From positions 439,857 to 503,856 of the forward strand of contig NZ_JAPQNS010000003.1 in NCBI RefSeq assembly GCF_028867935.1: DNA of 64,000 nucleotides, given 5' to 3'. Each line of letters opens with the position of its first letter. Position 1 is the stretch's first letter. Made by a program: the position numbers and the translations under genes. Source of the DNA: Flavobacterium sp. SUN052. GTDB taxonomy: Bacteria; Bacteroidota; Bacteroidia; Flavobacteriales; Flavobacteriaceae. Positions 52,324-61,599 of the stretch are shown here, piece after piece. Under the pieces are notes generated by a model. It did not search any database, was not told where the DNA came from, and worked only from the letters and a program-made list of their open reading frames with translations.

Positions 52324-53028
52324 ATGCCTGTCTCAATACGCACCTCACAGAACGTTCTGCTCGAATATGAACCCGCCAGCCTTGGCGACCGGATCGTAGC
52401 CACCTTGCTCGACTATCTCATCTTTCTAGGCTGGGTAACAATAATGGCTTATCTGGCCTCGGCAGCGGGCCGAAATCCTGGTAATTACTACTGGTTTTTT
52501 GTGGTGTTGGCTCCCATTCTGCTGTACGATCTGTTGACGGAATGGCTACTCAACGGACAGAGCCTGGGGAAATTAGCTATGAGTACACGCGTTGTGAAGC
52601 TCGATGGATCAAGGCCGGGTCTGGGCGATTACCTCATTCGGTGGTTGTTTCGATTGGTGGATACGCGGGTTTTGAACGGTGTAGTGGCTATGGTGGCGGT
52701 AGCAGCCAATGGCCAAGGGCAACGACTGGGGGATGTAGCTGCTGGTACAACGGTGGTAAAAGTGAAAACGCCTATTACGCTGGACGACGTACTGCACACC
52801 ATGCTGCCCGACGATTATCAGGTGCAGTTTCCTGACGCTATTTCGCTCACCGACCGCGACGTAAATATAATCCGTGATACACTTCGTACCCGAAGTAAAT
52901 TCCTGACGTCCCGGACAGCCGAGCGGGTTAAAACCGTAACAGAGATTTCATCCCCAATGCCCGCCGAGCTATTTTTGCAAACCATTGTGGCCGACCATCA
53001 ATTTATGACCACGAGGGGATCAGCATGA
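52324..53028 (+). CDS. RDD-family membrane protein
   Basis: 234 residues. Hydrophobic segments near 25-50, 55-75 and a further one near 118-132 match the RDD family; the name-giving motif reads LGDRIVATLLDYLIF here. LNGQSLGKLAMSTRVVKLDG is the conserved loop. The C-terminal 80 residues are cytoplasmic and hydrophilic, beyond the usual family core. Some RDD proteins act as Na+/H+ antiporters; function here is unknown. Its stop overlaps the start of the M20 gene (ATGA). Confidence 0.85.
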   Translation: MPVSIRTSQNVLLEYEPASLGDRIVATLLDYLIFLGWVTIMAYLASAAGRNPGNYYWFFVVLAPILLYDLLTEWLLNGQSLGKLAMSTRVVKLDGSRPGLGDYLIRWLFRLVDTRVLNGVVAMVAVAANGQGQRLGDVAAGTTVVKVKTPITLDDVLHTMLPDDYQVQFPDAISLTDRDVNIIRDTLRTRSKFLTSRTAERVKTVTEISSPMPAELFLQTIVADHQFMTTRGSA

Positions 53029-54215
53029 TCGACTCCATAAAATCTCTCTCCCGGCAGTTTGCCGAGGAAACCGTCGCTACACGCCGACATCTGCACGCCA
53101 ACCCCGAACTGTCGTTTCATGAGTTTAACACGGCCCGTTACGTAGCTGACCAACTCAAAGCGATTGGACTTACTCCGCAGGAAGGCGTGGCTAACACGGG
53201 TGTTGTTGCCCTGATTGAAGGGACAAAAACATCGTCGGGCCGGGTAATCGGGCTGCGGGCCGATATGGATGCACTACCCATCCACGAAGCCAATAATGTT
53301 CCCTATAAATCGACGGTTGAGGGCATTATGCACGCGTGTGGCCATGATGCGCACACTGCTAGCCTGCTCAGCACAGCCCGGATTTTGCAAACCCTGCGCG
53401 ATGAATTTTCTGGGACTATTAAGCTTGTATTTCAGCCCGCTGAAGAAAAAGCACCGGGTGGCGCATCGCTCATGATTAAAGACGGGGTGCTCGAAAATCC
53501 GGCTCCCGGTGCCATGCTTGGGCAACACGTAGCACCCAATATTCCAGCGGGTAAAATCGGTTTTCGAGAGGGGATGTATATGGCCAGCACAGACGAGCTT
53601 TATCTGACTGTGAAGGGCAAAGGTGGCCACGGGGCCATGCCCGACCAACTCATTGACCCTGTCTTGATTGCCTCGCATATTATTGTGGCTATGCAGCAGG
53701 TTATTAGCCGCAATCGACCCCCGGCAAGTCCATCAGTGTTGTCGTTTGGCCGGTTCATTGCCGATGGCATTACGAACGTGATTCCGAATGAAGTGAAAAT
53801 AGAGGGAACATTCCGGTGTATGAACGAGCAATGGCGGGAAGAAGGCCTTCGCCGAATTCAGAAATTGGCTGAGGGTATGGCCGAAGCGATGGGCGGCACC
53901 TGCGTATTCGAACGCGTGAAAGGGTATCCTTATCTGCAAAACCATCCCGAACTAACCCGCCGAACGCGAGCTTCGACGGTTGCCTACATGGGTGCCGAAA
54001 ATGTGATCGATTTGGATCTCTGGATGGCAGGTGAAGACTTTGCTTTTTACTCGCAGGTGGTTGATTCCTGTTTTTACCGGCTCGGCACTCGCAACGAGTC
54101 GCGGGGCATTACGTCGGGGGTTCATACGCCCACATTTGATATCGACGAAACCGCCCTCGAAATCGGCCCTGGCCTGATGGCATGGCTAGCCGTAGAGGAG
54201 TTGGGCAAAGAGTAA
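53025..54215 (+). CDS. M20-family amidohydrolase (hippurate hydrolase / IAA-amino acid hydrolase type)
   Basis: 396 residues. Two-domain M20D architecture with metal ligands in GLRADMDALP, HACGHDAHTASLL and FQPAEEKAPGG, and a C-terminal HTPTFDIDE. The lid domain spans residues 185-300. The family removes acyl groups from N-acyl amino acids or diaminopimelate derivatives; the substrate is not decidable. It overlaps the RDD gene. Confidence 0.9.
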   Translation: MIDSIKSLSRQFAEETVATRRHLHANPELSFHEFNTARYVADQLKAIGLTPQEGVANTGVVALIEGTKTSSGRVIGLRADMDALPIHEANNVPYKSTVEGIMHACGHDAHTASLLSTARILQTLRDEFSGTIKLVFQPAEEKAPGGASLMIKDGVLENPAPGAMLGQHVAPNIPAGKIGFREGMYMASTDELYLTVKGKGGHGAMPDQLIDPVLIASHIIVAMQQVISRNRPPASPSVLSFGRFIADGITNVIPNEVKIEGTFRCMNEQWREEGLRRIQKLAEGMAEAMGGTCVFERVKGYPYLQNHPELTRRTRASTVAYMGAENVIDLDLWMAGEDFAFYSQVVDSCFYRLGTRNESRGITSGVHTPTFDIDETALEIGPGLMAWLAVEELGKE

Positions 54216-54323
54216 CGGTCCGGCTCTCCAGCGCACGAACAAGTGAAAGAGCGGATGAGTGGTGGCCGAACTTGAGTAATAATTGATACATTCGTTCTGG
54301 TATTCAATAACTCAATTCTTGCT
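54216..54323 (+). other. Intergenic gap with a possible half copy of the nuoC-nuoD-type repeat
   Basis: AAGTGAAAGAGCGG at 54241-54254 resembles one arm of the purine-rich element between nuoC and nuoD. A reverse-complement arm is not evident. No promoter is clear. Confidence 0.3.
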
Positions 54324-54833
54324 ATGCAATCGCTTCGCTGCACACTGCTCTTTCACTTTTTCGTCTTCTCACTCCTGCTCTCCGCCTGTTCCACCAGCAA
54401 TATCTACATTTCTCGCCACGGGGAACGGGCTAACGAATCTGATACTACAAGTCTTTCTGCGGCTGGGTTGACCCGCGCCCGCGCGCTGTCTGATCGGTTG
54501 GCTAAGGAGCACATCGACAGCATTTTTGTTACGCCTTACCGCCGAACAGAGCAAACAGCCGCCCCACTGGCTGCGCGTTTGGGGCTACCGCTCACTAAAT
54601 ACTCTGCGTCTCCCATAACCGCTATAACTAATCGTTTGCGTACATTTCGGGGCAAGAACGCCCTCGTTGTAGGACACAGCAACACCATTCTGGAAATTGC
54701 CAAGGGACTCGGCACTACACCGTCCATTCAGAAAATTGAGCATTCTGATTACCAAAATTTACTGTTCATCCAGGTGCGCCGTACGCCTTTTGGCCAGCGG
54801 GTGCAACTTTACGAGCAGAAACTAAATCCCTAA
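54324..54833 (+). CDS. Histidine phosphatase superfamily lipoprotein
   Basis: 169 residues. The lipoprotein signal ends LLLSAC. SRHGERAN carries the RHG motif with the phospho-accepting His, TPYRRTEQT matches the second Arg-containing motif, and VVGHSNTILE the catalytic GHS/T loop. SixA- or phosphoglycerate-mutase-like. Placement at the cell envelope is unusual for the family. It precedes a small secreted protein gene by 7 bases. Confidence 0.85.
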   Translation: MQSLRCTLLFHFFVFSLLLSACSTSNIYISRHGERANESDTTSLSAAGLTRARALSDRLAKEHIDSIFVTPYRRTEQTAAPLAARLGLPLTKYSASPITAITNRLRTFRGKNALVVGHSNTILEIAKGLGTTPSIQKIEHSDYQNLLFIQVRRTPFGQRVQLYEQKLNP

Positions 54834-54840
54834 ACACCCT

Positions 54841-55332
54841 ATGATTCGATTTTACTTTTTACTGTTGCTCTGTGTAGGCAACTGCTTTACCAGTGCCGCG
54901 CAAAAAAAGACCACTAAGCAGGCTAAAGCCAAAACCACGACTTCTACGGCATCTACATCACCCAAAACGTATACGGGGCGCGTCATTGCTGTAACGAGCG
55001 GAGGAGGGTTTACTGGCCGCTCAACTTCGTATTATTTGCAGGATGATGGTCGGTTATACGGCAAACGGAGTACCGATGCCACCTACGCTTTGCTTGCCAA
55101 ACAAACTGCCGACAATACAAAACGAGTTTTCTGGTCATTAGAAGATCGATGCCTGATTAAAACCACCAAGTTCGACAACCCCGGTAATACCTACAAAGCG
55201 GTAACCTGGCGAAAAGGCAAAGAACAGTATAGCGTCACGTGGGGGAGCCCTAAAGACAGCGTGCCTGCTAATTACGAGAAGTTTTACAGTTCGTTTATGG
55301 CGACGATTCCCGCCAGTTTGCGATTGAAATGA
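54841..55332 (+). CDS. Small secreted protein of unknown function
   Basis: 163 residues with a signal peptide (FYFLLLLCVGNCFTSAAQ) followed by a Lys/Thr-rich segment and a compact domain with GRVIAVTSGGGFTGRSTSYY and VFWSLEDRCLIKTTKFDNPG. The domain looks like a small beta-barrel with many aromatic residues; no family recognised. Co-oriented with its neighbours at gaps of 7 and 21 bases, suggesting an operon with the M4 protease gene. Confidence 0.7.
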   Translation: MIRFYFLLLLCVGNCFTSAAQKKTTKQAKAKTTTSTASTSPKTYTGRVIAVTSGGGFTGRSTSYYLQDDGRLYGKRSTDATYALLAKQTADNTKRVFWSLEDRCLIKTTKFDNPGNTYKAVTWRKGKEQYSVTWGSPKDSVPANYEKFYSSFMATIPASLRLK

Positions 55333-55353
55333 GAACTCTAACCAACAAATACT

Positions 55354-58300
55354 ATGAAATTTCTCTACACCTTACTTTTCGTCACCGCGTCAGCCTCGTT
55401 GTTTGCCCAACAGCCGGACAAAGGCTTTAGCCGAAAGCACAAAACAAACGCACCTATCGACAACCTGTCGCGCCGAATTGGCGCGGAGGAACTACCTCTG
55501 CCGACAGTTCGCAAGGGAAATCAATCGCTGATTGACGGGCGGGCAGCTCAAACTGGTTTGCAGCCTTTGCGGGTGCGAGTCGTTCGCGATGGCGACACCG
55601 GTTTACCTATTTACATCGAAAACCGTACGGCTTTAAGCCGGTTAGGGAAGGTACAACCTGCACCAACGGGACAGGCGCGGGCAAATGCCGTGGCCAGTAC
55701 GTACCAATTTCTGGATCAGGTGCGGGAGGTAATGAAACTTGATAAGCCTGAAGCCTCTTTTTCTGTTCAGCAAACTGAAACCGATGCATTGGGACAAACG
55801 CACGTGCGACTGGCGCAAACGCATGCGGGTATACCGGTGTATGGTGCCGAAATGGTTGCTCACCTGGTAAACAACGAGGTGACGCTAGTCAACGGACATT
55901 ACCAAACGGTAAAGGAGGGCCTAAACGTTAATCCCAAACTATCCACAAAACAGGCAGCTGATCTTGCTCTTGCCGACGTGGGTAAAACAAAGGTTGTACG
56001 GACGTTTGGTAGCAATCTGTTCAACCTGGAGCAGGCAAAGGGCGAATTGTGCCTGTACCCCGTTGGCGATTCGCACCGCTTGGCCTACGAAATGACAATT
56101 CGCCCGAGCATGCTTCAGCGTTGGGCCTATTGGATTGATGCCGAAACAGGTGCTGTTCTCGACAAAATCAATACAACCTGTACATTTCTGGGGCCAGTAA
56201 AAGCCACCGCAAAAGACCTCAATGGGGTGTCGCGCTCTTTCTCAACGTATCAGCAATCTGCTGGGCAATACTTCATGATCGACGCGTCAAAGGCCATGTT
56301 CAATGCTGCCTCAACGATTCCTGATAAAACGCTGGGTGGATTGGTTACGCTGGATTCACGAAACACATACGGCGATAAACAGAAATTCTGGTATGTAGCT
56401 TCTGGCAATAATACTGATTGGACACCTGCTGCCGTCTCGGCGCACATCAATGCGGGGTTGGCGTACGATTATTATCGCAACACCCATGCCCGGAACTCGC
56501 TCAACGGCAAGGGTGGTACCATTAACTCAGTGGTGAACGTGGTTGACGAAGACGACGGTTCGGGGCTGGATAACGCCTACTGGTCGGGGGAGTACATGGC
56601 TTATGGTAACGGCGGATCGTTGCTGAAGCCCCTGGCAGGTGCTTTGGACGTGGCAGGGCACGAAATGACGCATGGTGTAATTGAAAACACCGCTAATCTG
56701 GTGTACAAAAGCCAGTCGGGAGCTATAAATGAGTCGATGGCTGATGTATTTGGCACCATGATCGACCGCGATGACTGGACCATTGGTGAAGAGATTGTCA
56801 AGTCTACCCGATTCACGCAGGGAGCCGTGCGGAGCATGTCAAACCCGAATCAGGGCGGTAAAAACGACTACGGCTATCAACCCAAAACGATGGCGGAGTA
56901 TGAGAAACTCCCCGAAGATGCCGATAACGACAATGGGGGTGTGCATGCCAATAGCGGTATCTGTAACTATGCATTCTATCTGTTTGCTACGGCCGTCACG
57001 AAGGAAAAAGCAGAGAAAATTTATTACCGGGCTCTCACAACGTACCTCACCCGTACCTCGAAATTCCTTGATCTTCGATTGGCGGTAATCAAAGCTGCCA
57101 CCGATATTCATGGGGCTAGCAGCGCTGAAGTGGCCGCGGCTAAAACTGCGTTCGATAGGGTAGGTATTCTGGAGAGTACGCAAACGACGCCTGATCCTAA
57201 ACCAGAAGTACCTGTGGCCCAAGGTCAGGACTTAATGTTGATTTACGGGTCAGACAGTAAGCTATATTCGACCGTTGTTGGCTCCAGTAAATTTGATCTC
57301 AAAAGCAGCCTTGGCCTAACGCACCGCCCTAGCGTAACCGACGATGGTAAGTTTGCCTATTACGTTACTCCCGACAAGCGAATCCGGGCGGTGAGCCTGA
57401 CTGGTACACCCACCGAAACGGTTATCTCTAACGAAACCCGCTGGGACAATGTCGCTATCTCTAAGGATGGGACTAAGCTGGCTGCCCTATCGTCGGCCGC
57501 GGAGCCGAAAATGTATGTGTATAGCTTCGATAAAAAAGTCTGGAAGACGTTCACTTTGTATAACCCAACTACCGCCGACGGTGTGAAATCGGGCGGGGTG
57601 AAGTACGCCGACTCGTTCGAATGGGACCTGGCAGGCGAAACGCTGGTTTATGATGCCTATAATGAACTGACCAACGCTGAGGGTGCTGCCATCGACTATT
57701 GGGATGTGGGATTCATTAAGGTTTGGGACAACACCAAGAAGGATTTTGCAGCGGGCGATATTGAGAAACTGTTTTCCAATCTGGACGAAGGCGAAAGCGT
57801 TGGCAACCCTTCGTATGCCAAGAACTCAACTAACATTATTGCGTTCGACTATTTTTATGAGCCTGATGATCAATATTACGTCGTAGCTGCCGACATCGAT
57901 ACGGGTGAACTGAAAGGAGTTTACGAAAACAACACGCTGGGTTTTCCGAGTTACTCTCGTCTAGATAACCGGCTTGTTTTCACCATTGAAACCAGCAGCG
58001 GGGCCGAAAACGTGGCTGGTATTGGTGTCAATGCTGACAAAATTTCGCCCTCGGGTTCTCTTCAGACATTGGTGCAAAATGCTAAATGGCCTGTTTGGTA
58101 CACCCAATCGACCCGTACACTGCCAACCAAAACGGCTCAGACCATCACGTTCAATACAATTGCTGATCGGTACTTAAACGAAGGCGATATGACGCTGACG
58201 GCAACTTGTTCGGCGAGCTTAGTCGTGCAGTTTCAGGTCCGTTCGGGTCCGGCAGAGCTCACCGGCAACAAATTGAAGTTTACGGGTCCCGGTGCCGTTA

Positions 58301-58644
58301 CCATTCGGGCCTATCAGGATGGCAACACCCAATATGCTGCCGCCACCCCCGTCGACCGAACATTTACGGTGATGGCCGTTCTGGGACTCGAACCCGATTG
58401 GGCTGATGCACTTAAACTGTATCCCATTCCCGCCCAAAACCAACTCACGGTCGAGGTCCCTGCGTCAATTGCCATTGAGCAGGTTAGCCTAAACAACCTC
58501 AGCGGTTCAGCGGTGTTGCAACAACCTGTACGAAACCGAAGCCACACGGCTACCCTGTCGGTTGGCGATTTACCCAAAGGCGTTTACGTACTGACCGTGC
58601 AAACGGGCAAGGGCGTAGTAAGCCGGAAGGTAGTAAAGGAGTAA
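55354..58644 (+). CDS. Secreted M4 (thermolysin-type) metalloprotease with propeller-like and T9SS domains
   Basis: 1096 residues. Signal peptide; FTP/PepSY propeptide region to about 270; M4 catalytic domain with HEMTH (His436, Glu437, His440), third ligand Glu460 in GAINESMADVFG, and the catalytic His531 in HANSGICNYAFYLF. Residues about 620-950 form repeats resembling a TolB-like beta-propeller (DLMLIYGSDSKLYSTVVGS; ISKDGTKLAALSS). An Ig-like module follows, then a T9SS sorting tail (LKLYPIPAQNQLTVEVP, ending KVVKE). It is predicted to be a secreted, self-processed endopeptidase. The propeller fusion is uncommon for M4 enzymes. Confidence 0.9.
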   Translation: MKFLYTLLFVTASASLFAQQPDKGFSRKHKTNAPIDNLSRRIGAEELPLPTVRKGNQSLIDGRAAQTGLQPLRVRVVRDGDTGLPIYIENRTALSRLGKVQPAPTGQARANAVASTYQFLDQVREVMKLDKPEASFSVQQTETDALGQTHVRLAQTHAGIPVYGAEMVAHLVNNEVTLVNGHYQTVKEGLNVNPKLSTKQAADLALADVGKTKVVRTFGSNLFNLEQAKGELCLYPVGDSHRLAYEMTIRPSMLQRWAYWIDAETGAVLDKINTTCTFLGPVKATAKDLNGVSRSFSTYQQSAGQYFMIDASKAMFNAASTIPDKTLGGLVTLDSRNTYGDKQKFWYVASGNNTDWTPAAVSAHINAGLAYDYYRNTHARNSLNGKGGTINSVVNVVDEDDGSGLDNAYWSGEYMAYGNGGSLLKPLAGALDVAGHEMTHGVIENTANLVYKSQSGAINESMADVFGTMIDRDDWTIGEEIVKSTRFTQGAVRSMSNPNQGGKNDYGYQPKTMAEYEKLPEDADNDNGGVHANSGICNYAFYLFATAVTKEKAEKIYYRALTTYLTRTSKFLDLRLAVIKAATDIHGASSAEVAAAKTAFDRVGILESTQTTPDPKPEVPVAQGQDLMLIYGSDSKLYSTVVGSSKFDLKSSLGLTHRPSVTDDGKFAYYVTPDKRIRAVSLTGTPTETVISNETRWDNVAISKDGTKLAALSSAAEPKMYVYSFDKKVWKTFTLYNPTTADGVKSGGVKYADSFEWDLAGETLVYDAYNELTNAEGAAIDYWDVGFIKVWDNTKKDFAAGDIEKLFSNLDEGESVGNPSYAKNSTNIIAFDYFYEPDDQYYVVAADIDTGELKGVYENNTLGFPSYSRLDNRLVFTIETSSGAENVAGIGVNADKISPSGSLQTLVQNAKWPVWYTQSTRTLPTKTAQTITFNTIADRYLNEGDMTLTATCSASLVVQFQVRSGPAELTGNKLKFTGPGAVTIRAYQDGNTQYAAATPVDRTFTVMAVLGLEPDWADALKLYPIPAQNQLTVEVPASIAIEQVSLNNLSGSAVLQQPVRNRSHTATLSVGDLPKGVYVLTVQTGKGVVSRKVVKE

Positions 58645-58660
58645 ACCTGAAACACTGATT

Positions 58661-58716
58661 GCTGCTTACTAAAAAGCCCCATACCGGATTGGTATGGGGC
58701 TTTTTAGTAAGCAGCT
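58661..58716. terminator. Bidirectional terminator between converging genes
   Basis: Perfect 25-base arms (58661-58685, 58691-58715) with a five-base loop. Both sides carry A/T tracts, so it can stop the M4 gene and the TonB-like gene, whose stop codon ends three bases away. Confidence 0.9.
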
Positions 58717-58718
58717 TC

Positions 58719-59321
58719 TTATTTGGAACCTGACTTGTTATCTACTAACTGGAAGTTAATTGGCAAATTATATTTCACATTCACAGGAGTGCCATCTTGG
58801 CTGCCCGGTTTCCAGTTGGGCATCCGGCTCACTACACGAATGGCTTCTTCGTCGCAGCCAAAACCTAATCCTTTCAAAGTTTCAACATCGGCAATGTCGC
58901 CCGTTTTTGTTACAACGAAAGTGACGAAAACCCGTCCAGAAACATTGGCTCTCTGGGCCGCAGCCGGATAGCGGATATTCTCGCCCAGGTACTTCATCAA
59001 ACCCTGCACACCCCCGTCAAACTCAGGCTGGTTTTGAACAACACCATAAATTTCACCGTCGACTTGAGCTAACTTCAGCGATTGATCATTGGCTTCACGC
59101 CCTTTCACTACGCGATCCAGTTCTTTCTCGGTTTGCGTACACATGAGTAACAAAACGGAAAGCGGTAGTACGAGCACGTAACCCCAGAGTGCACGCCGGG
59201 GAGAGGTTGGTTTGGTTAGCATCTGGATGCGTTGTTTAAGTTGAGAAATACGGAAAAAACTGTTGGTTAGTTCGTAGCCAGGCACCCTAGTGTTTGACCG
59301 GTTCTGCTGGTTTGAATTCAT
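58719..59321 (-). CDS. TonB-domain protein resembling the C-terminal part of an M56 protein
   Basis: 200 residues. An N-terminal segment (TNSFFRISQLKQRIQMLT) and a helix (ALWGYVLVLPLSVLLLMC) match the region after the metallopeptidase in M56/BlaR1-like proteins, including the neighbour (NSFFKPSLLTSRLRML). The end is a TonB C-terminal domain (VVQNQPEFDGG, YPAAAQRANVSG, FGCDEEAIRVV). No HExxH protease part is present. The start overlaps the preceding gene by 35 bases. It may be a truncated duplicate that lost its sensor/protease half, or a small transducer. Translation is uncertain because of the overlap, but the frame is intact. Confidence 0.7.
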   Translation of the reverse strand: MNSNQQNRSNTRVPGYELTNSFFRISQLKQRIQMLTKPTSPRRALWGYVLVLPLSVLLLMCTQTEKELDRVVKGREANDQSLKLAQVDGEIYGVVQNQPEFDGGVQGLMKYLGENIRYPAAAQRANVSGRVFVTFVVTKTGDIADVETLKGLGFGCDEEAIRVVSRMPNWKPGSQDGTPVNVKYNLPINFQLVDNKSGSK

Positions 59322-61212
59322 TTGTTTTGCCGGTTTTTGTGGTGATGATAATTACTCCATTGCCAGCTTTTTCGCCGTAAATGGCTTTTGCTGATGCATC
59401 TTTAAGAACAGATATTGAGTCAATATTTTTTGGGTCAAGCGTATTAATATCATACCCTTTCTCTTTGGGTATCCCATCGACAATAATGAGTGGTTGCTCT
59501 CCAAGACTGAAAGCTCTGCTTCTTATTGTAAAATTGGTTCCTGAGGTTATTCCATTGCCAATACCCGGTTTCGGTTCCAGCGTGTGATTTACCGCCGGGA
59601 CAACCATATTAGGATCATCCGTGGGGTTGCGAAAAGGAGCATTATCATAAATTTCTTTATTGAAGCCGGTTTTCTTCTCATTGCTCTCAAGTGCAAATTC
59701 AATGGGTATTACGTAGCTTACCGCCACAGCCTGACCGTTTTGTTTGCCCGGCTCCCAACGTGGCATTTGAGCCACAACCCGCACAGCTTCCTCATCGCAC
59801 CCATTACCAATACCTCTCTGAATTTGAATGTTGTTAATTGTCCCCGTAGGAGAAACTAAAAATTCTACAAACACCCGCCCTTGCGTTCTGGCTTTTTGTG
59901 CGGCTGCCGGATAGCGAATGTTACGCGCTAAATATTGACTAAGTGCGGGCATGCCACCCGGAAACTCAGGTTGCTGTTCAACAACTGTGAATACTTCTTT
60001 GGGTGCCTTGTCACTACTTGGATTTGGTGTTGGCGATGAAGAAGCCATCGGTTCATAGCCGACGACAACAACCTCGTTCAATGATTGACGCTTAATAGCG
60101 AGTTTCACCTGTATTTCGTCGTCAGCTTTGGCAGTGACCTGTTTAGTCTCAAAGCCCACGAAACTCACCACCAAATCGGTTCCCGGTTCTACATTAACCA
60201 TGAATCGCCCGTTGATATCAGTGGTAGTACCTTGATTACCATTCCGAACCACAATATTAGCGCCGGGTATTGGTTTATTGTCTTCGCTCATAACCCGCCC
60301 TTTCACGGGAACTGGTTTAGCCGGTAGCAACGACTCCACTAATCGCTCTACTTCTGGTCGGGTTGCGTTCGTTCGGGCAGCTGTTAACGCCAGTGCGGCT
60401 AAAACCATTGGTAAAACCAGTGCGTATTTGCCTAATGCCCAATGGCTTGTGCTTTTTTGGTGTAACATACGGAGACGGGATGTAAGGAGTGAAGGCTTAA
60501 AAAACGAATTAGCTAGTGTGTCTGACTGATCACCAAGCGCATACGATACGAGGTAACTGGCATAGGCGGCCCGGTGTTGAGCGGATGCTGCCTGATCGGC
60601 CAGGAATTCGTGAACCTGCCTGATCGCCATTCGGTAAGCCAACATAACCGGGTTGAACCAGAGCAAGGCCTGAATAATCTCAATAAGTAAAATATCGGCA
60701 CTGTGCCATTGCCTAATATGGACTAGTTCATGCTCTCGAACAGGTTCTGCACCAACATCGGCAGGGCTTAAAACCATATAGCGGAAAAAGGAAAAGGTAG
60801 GCGTTTGCGGGTCTGCTGGTTGCACCAACGTATACTGGGGGAGGGGTAATTGCGGATTTTGGCGGATGAAGTTTAATAGTCGTACCGTACGCAAGGTAAG
60901 CCGGACCAGCAGTCCAAAAGCCACCAATCCATACGTCCACCAGCCAATTGATACCCAGTCGGAGCCGGTTTGAGCAAGGTCTGCCGGACGGATGATTACG
61001 CTGGTGAGCAATTTGGGATTAACATTGGGCAGGGCCGCCACCGTATTGTCAGAAAGGCTTACAAAAGGTAAAGTCAAAGACAAACCAATCGAAGCCATCA
61101 GATAAAGTCGATTGAGGGCGAAAAAAGTGTGCCTTCGGAGCAACAGATAGTAGCATCCGAAAAACAGAAACAGATAAAGGTTTGTGCGGAGCAAATAATC
61201 GAAGGCGTTCAT
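59287..61212 (-). CDS. M56-family (BlaR1-like) protease with SusC-like, TonB and plug domains
   Basis: 641 residues. Residues 1-290: BlaR1/M56-type membrane part with about four helices and the zinc motif HELVH (His161-Glu162, His165). Residues 300-390: carboxypeptidase-regulatory-like domain and SusC linker (GRVMSEDNKPIPGANIVV; LNEVVVVGYEP). Residues about 405-520: TonB C-terminal domain (FTVVEQQPEFPGG, YPAAAQKARTQGRVFV). Residues 560-630: a plug-like SusC segment (PLIIVDGIPK, SAKAIYGEKAGNGVIIITTK). It overlaps the BlaI-type gene by three bases, giving a sensor-regulator pair. The classic BlaR1 penicillin-sensor domain is absent; the signal is unknown. Confidence 0.87.
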   Translation of the reverse strand: MNAFDYLLRTNLYLFLFFGCYYLLLRRHTFFALNRLYLMASIGLSLTLPFVSLSDNTVAALPNVNPKLLTSVIIRPADLAQTGSDWVSIGWWTYGLVAFGLLVRLTLRTVRLLNFIRQNPQLPLPQYTLVQPADPQTPTFSFFRYMVLSPADVGAEPVREHELVHIRQWHSADILLIEIIQALLWFNPVMLAYRMAIRQVHEFLADQAASAQHRAAYASYLVSYALGDQSDTLANSFFKPSLLTSRLRMLHQKSTSHWALGKYALVLPMVLAALALTAARTNATRPEVERLVESLLPAKPVPVKGRVMSEDNKPIPGANIVVRNGNQGTTTDINGRFMVNVEPGTDLVVSFVGFETKQVTAKADDEIQVKLAIKRQSLNEVVVVGYEPMASSSPTPNPSSDKAPKEVFTVVEQQPEFPGGMPALSQYLARNIRYPAAAQKARTQGRVFVEFLVSPTGTINNIQIQRGIGNGCDEEAVRVVAQMPRWEPGKQNGQAVAVSYVIPIEFALESNEKKTGFNKEIYDNAPFRNPTDDPNMVVPAVNHTLEPKPGIGNGITSGTNFTIRSRAFSLGEQPLIIVDGIPKEKGYDINTLDPKNIDSISVLKDASAKAIYGEKAGNGVIIITTKTGKTNEFKPAEPVKH

Positions 61213-61583
61213 GACTCGTTTTTGTTTTTGTTCAACAGCCGGATTATTTCATCGGCTTCACTTAAGCTCACATTCTTCTCGTTCACGAAAAACGACACCA
61301 ACTTCTTTAGCGAATTGTCGAAATAGTTAGTCATCAGTTGCTCCGTCTGAAACCGTCGGTACTGCTCTTCGGTAATCAGCGGATAGTATTCATGGGTTTT
61401 ACCGTAGGCTTTATATCCGACCAACCCTTTCTTTTCCAGAATTCTAATAATTGTCGAAACGGTATTGTAGGCAGGTTTTGGCTCTGGAAGTTCGACCAGA
61501 ATATCTTTTACAAAAGCCTGATTCAGTTGCCACAAAACCCGCATGATTTCTTCTTCGGCACGAGTAAGTTCGCGTATTTCCAT
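61209..61583 (-). CDS. BlaI/MecI-family transcriptional repressor
   Basis: 124 residues: winged-helix DNA-binding domain (LTRAEEEIMRVLWQLNQAFV; ILEKKGLVGYKAYGKTHEYY) and a C-terminal dimerisation helix (DNSLKKLVSFFVNEKNVSLS). Repressors of this family are cleaved or inactivated through the partner M56 protease. Its stop overlaps the M56 start (TGA/ATG), and an inverted-repeat operator candidate lies just upstream. Confidence 0.92.
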   Translation of the reverse strand: MEIRELTRAEEEIMRVLWQLNQAFVKDILVELPEPKPAYNTVSTIIRILEKKGLVGYKAYGKTHEYYPLITEEQYRRFQTEQLMTNYFDNSLKKLVSFFVNEKNVSLSEADEIIRLLNKNKNES

Positions 61584-61599
61584 TTCTTAAACGTAGTTG

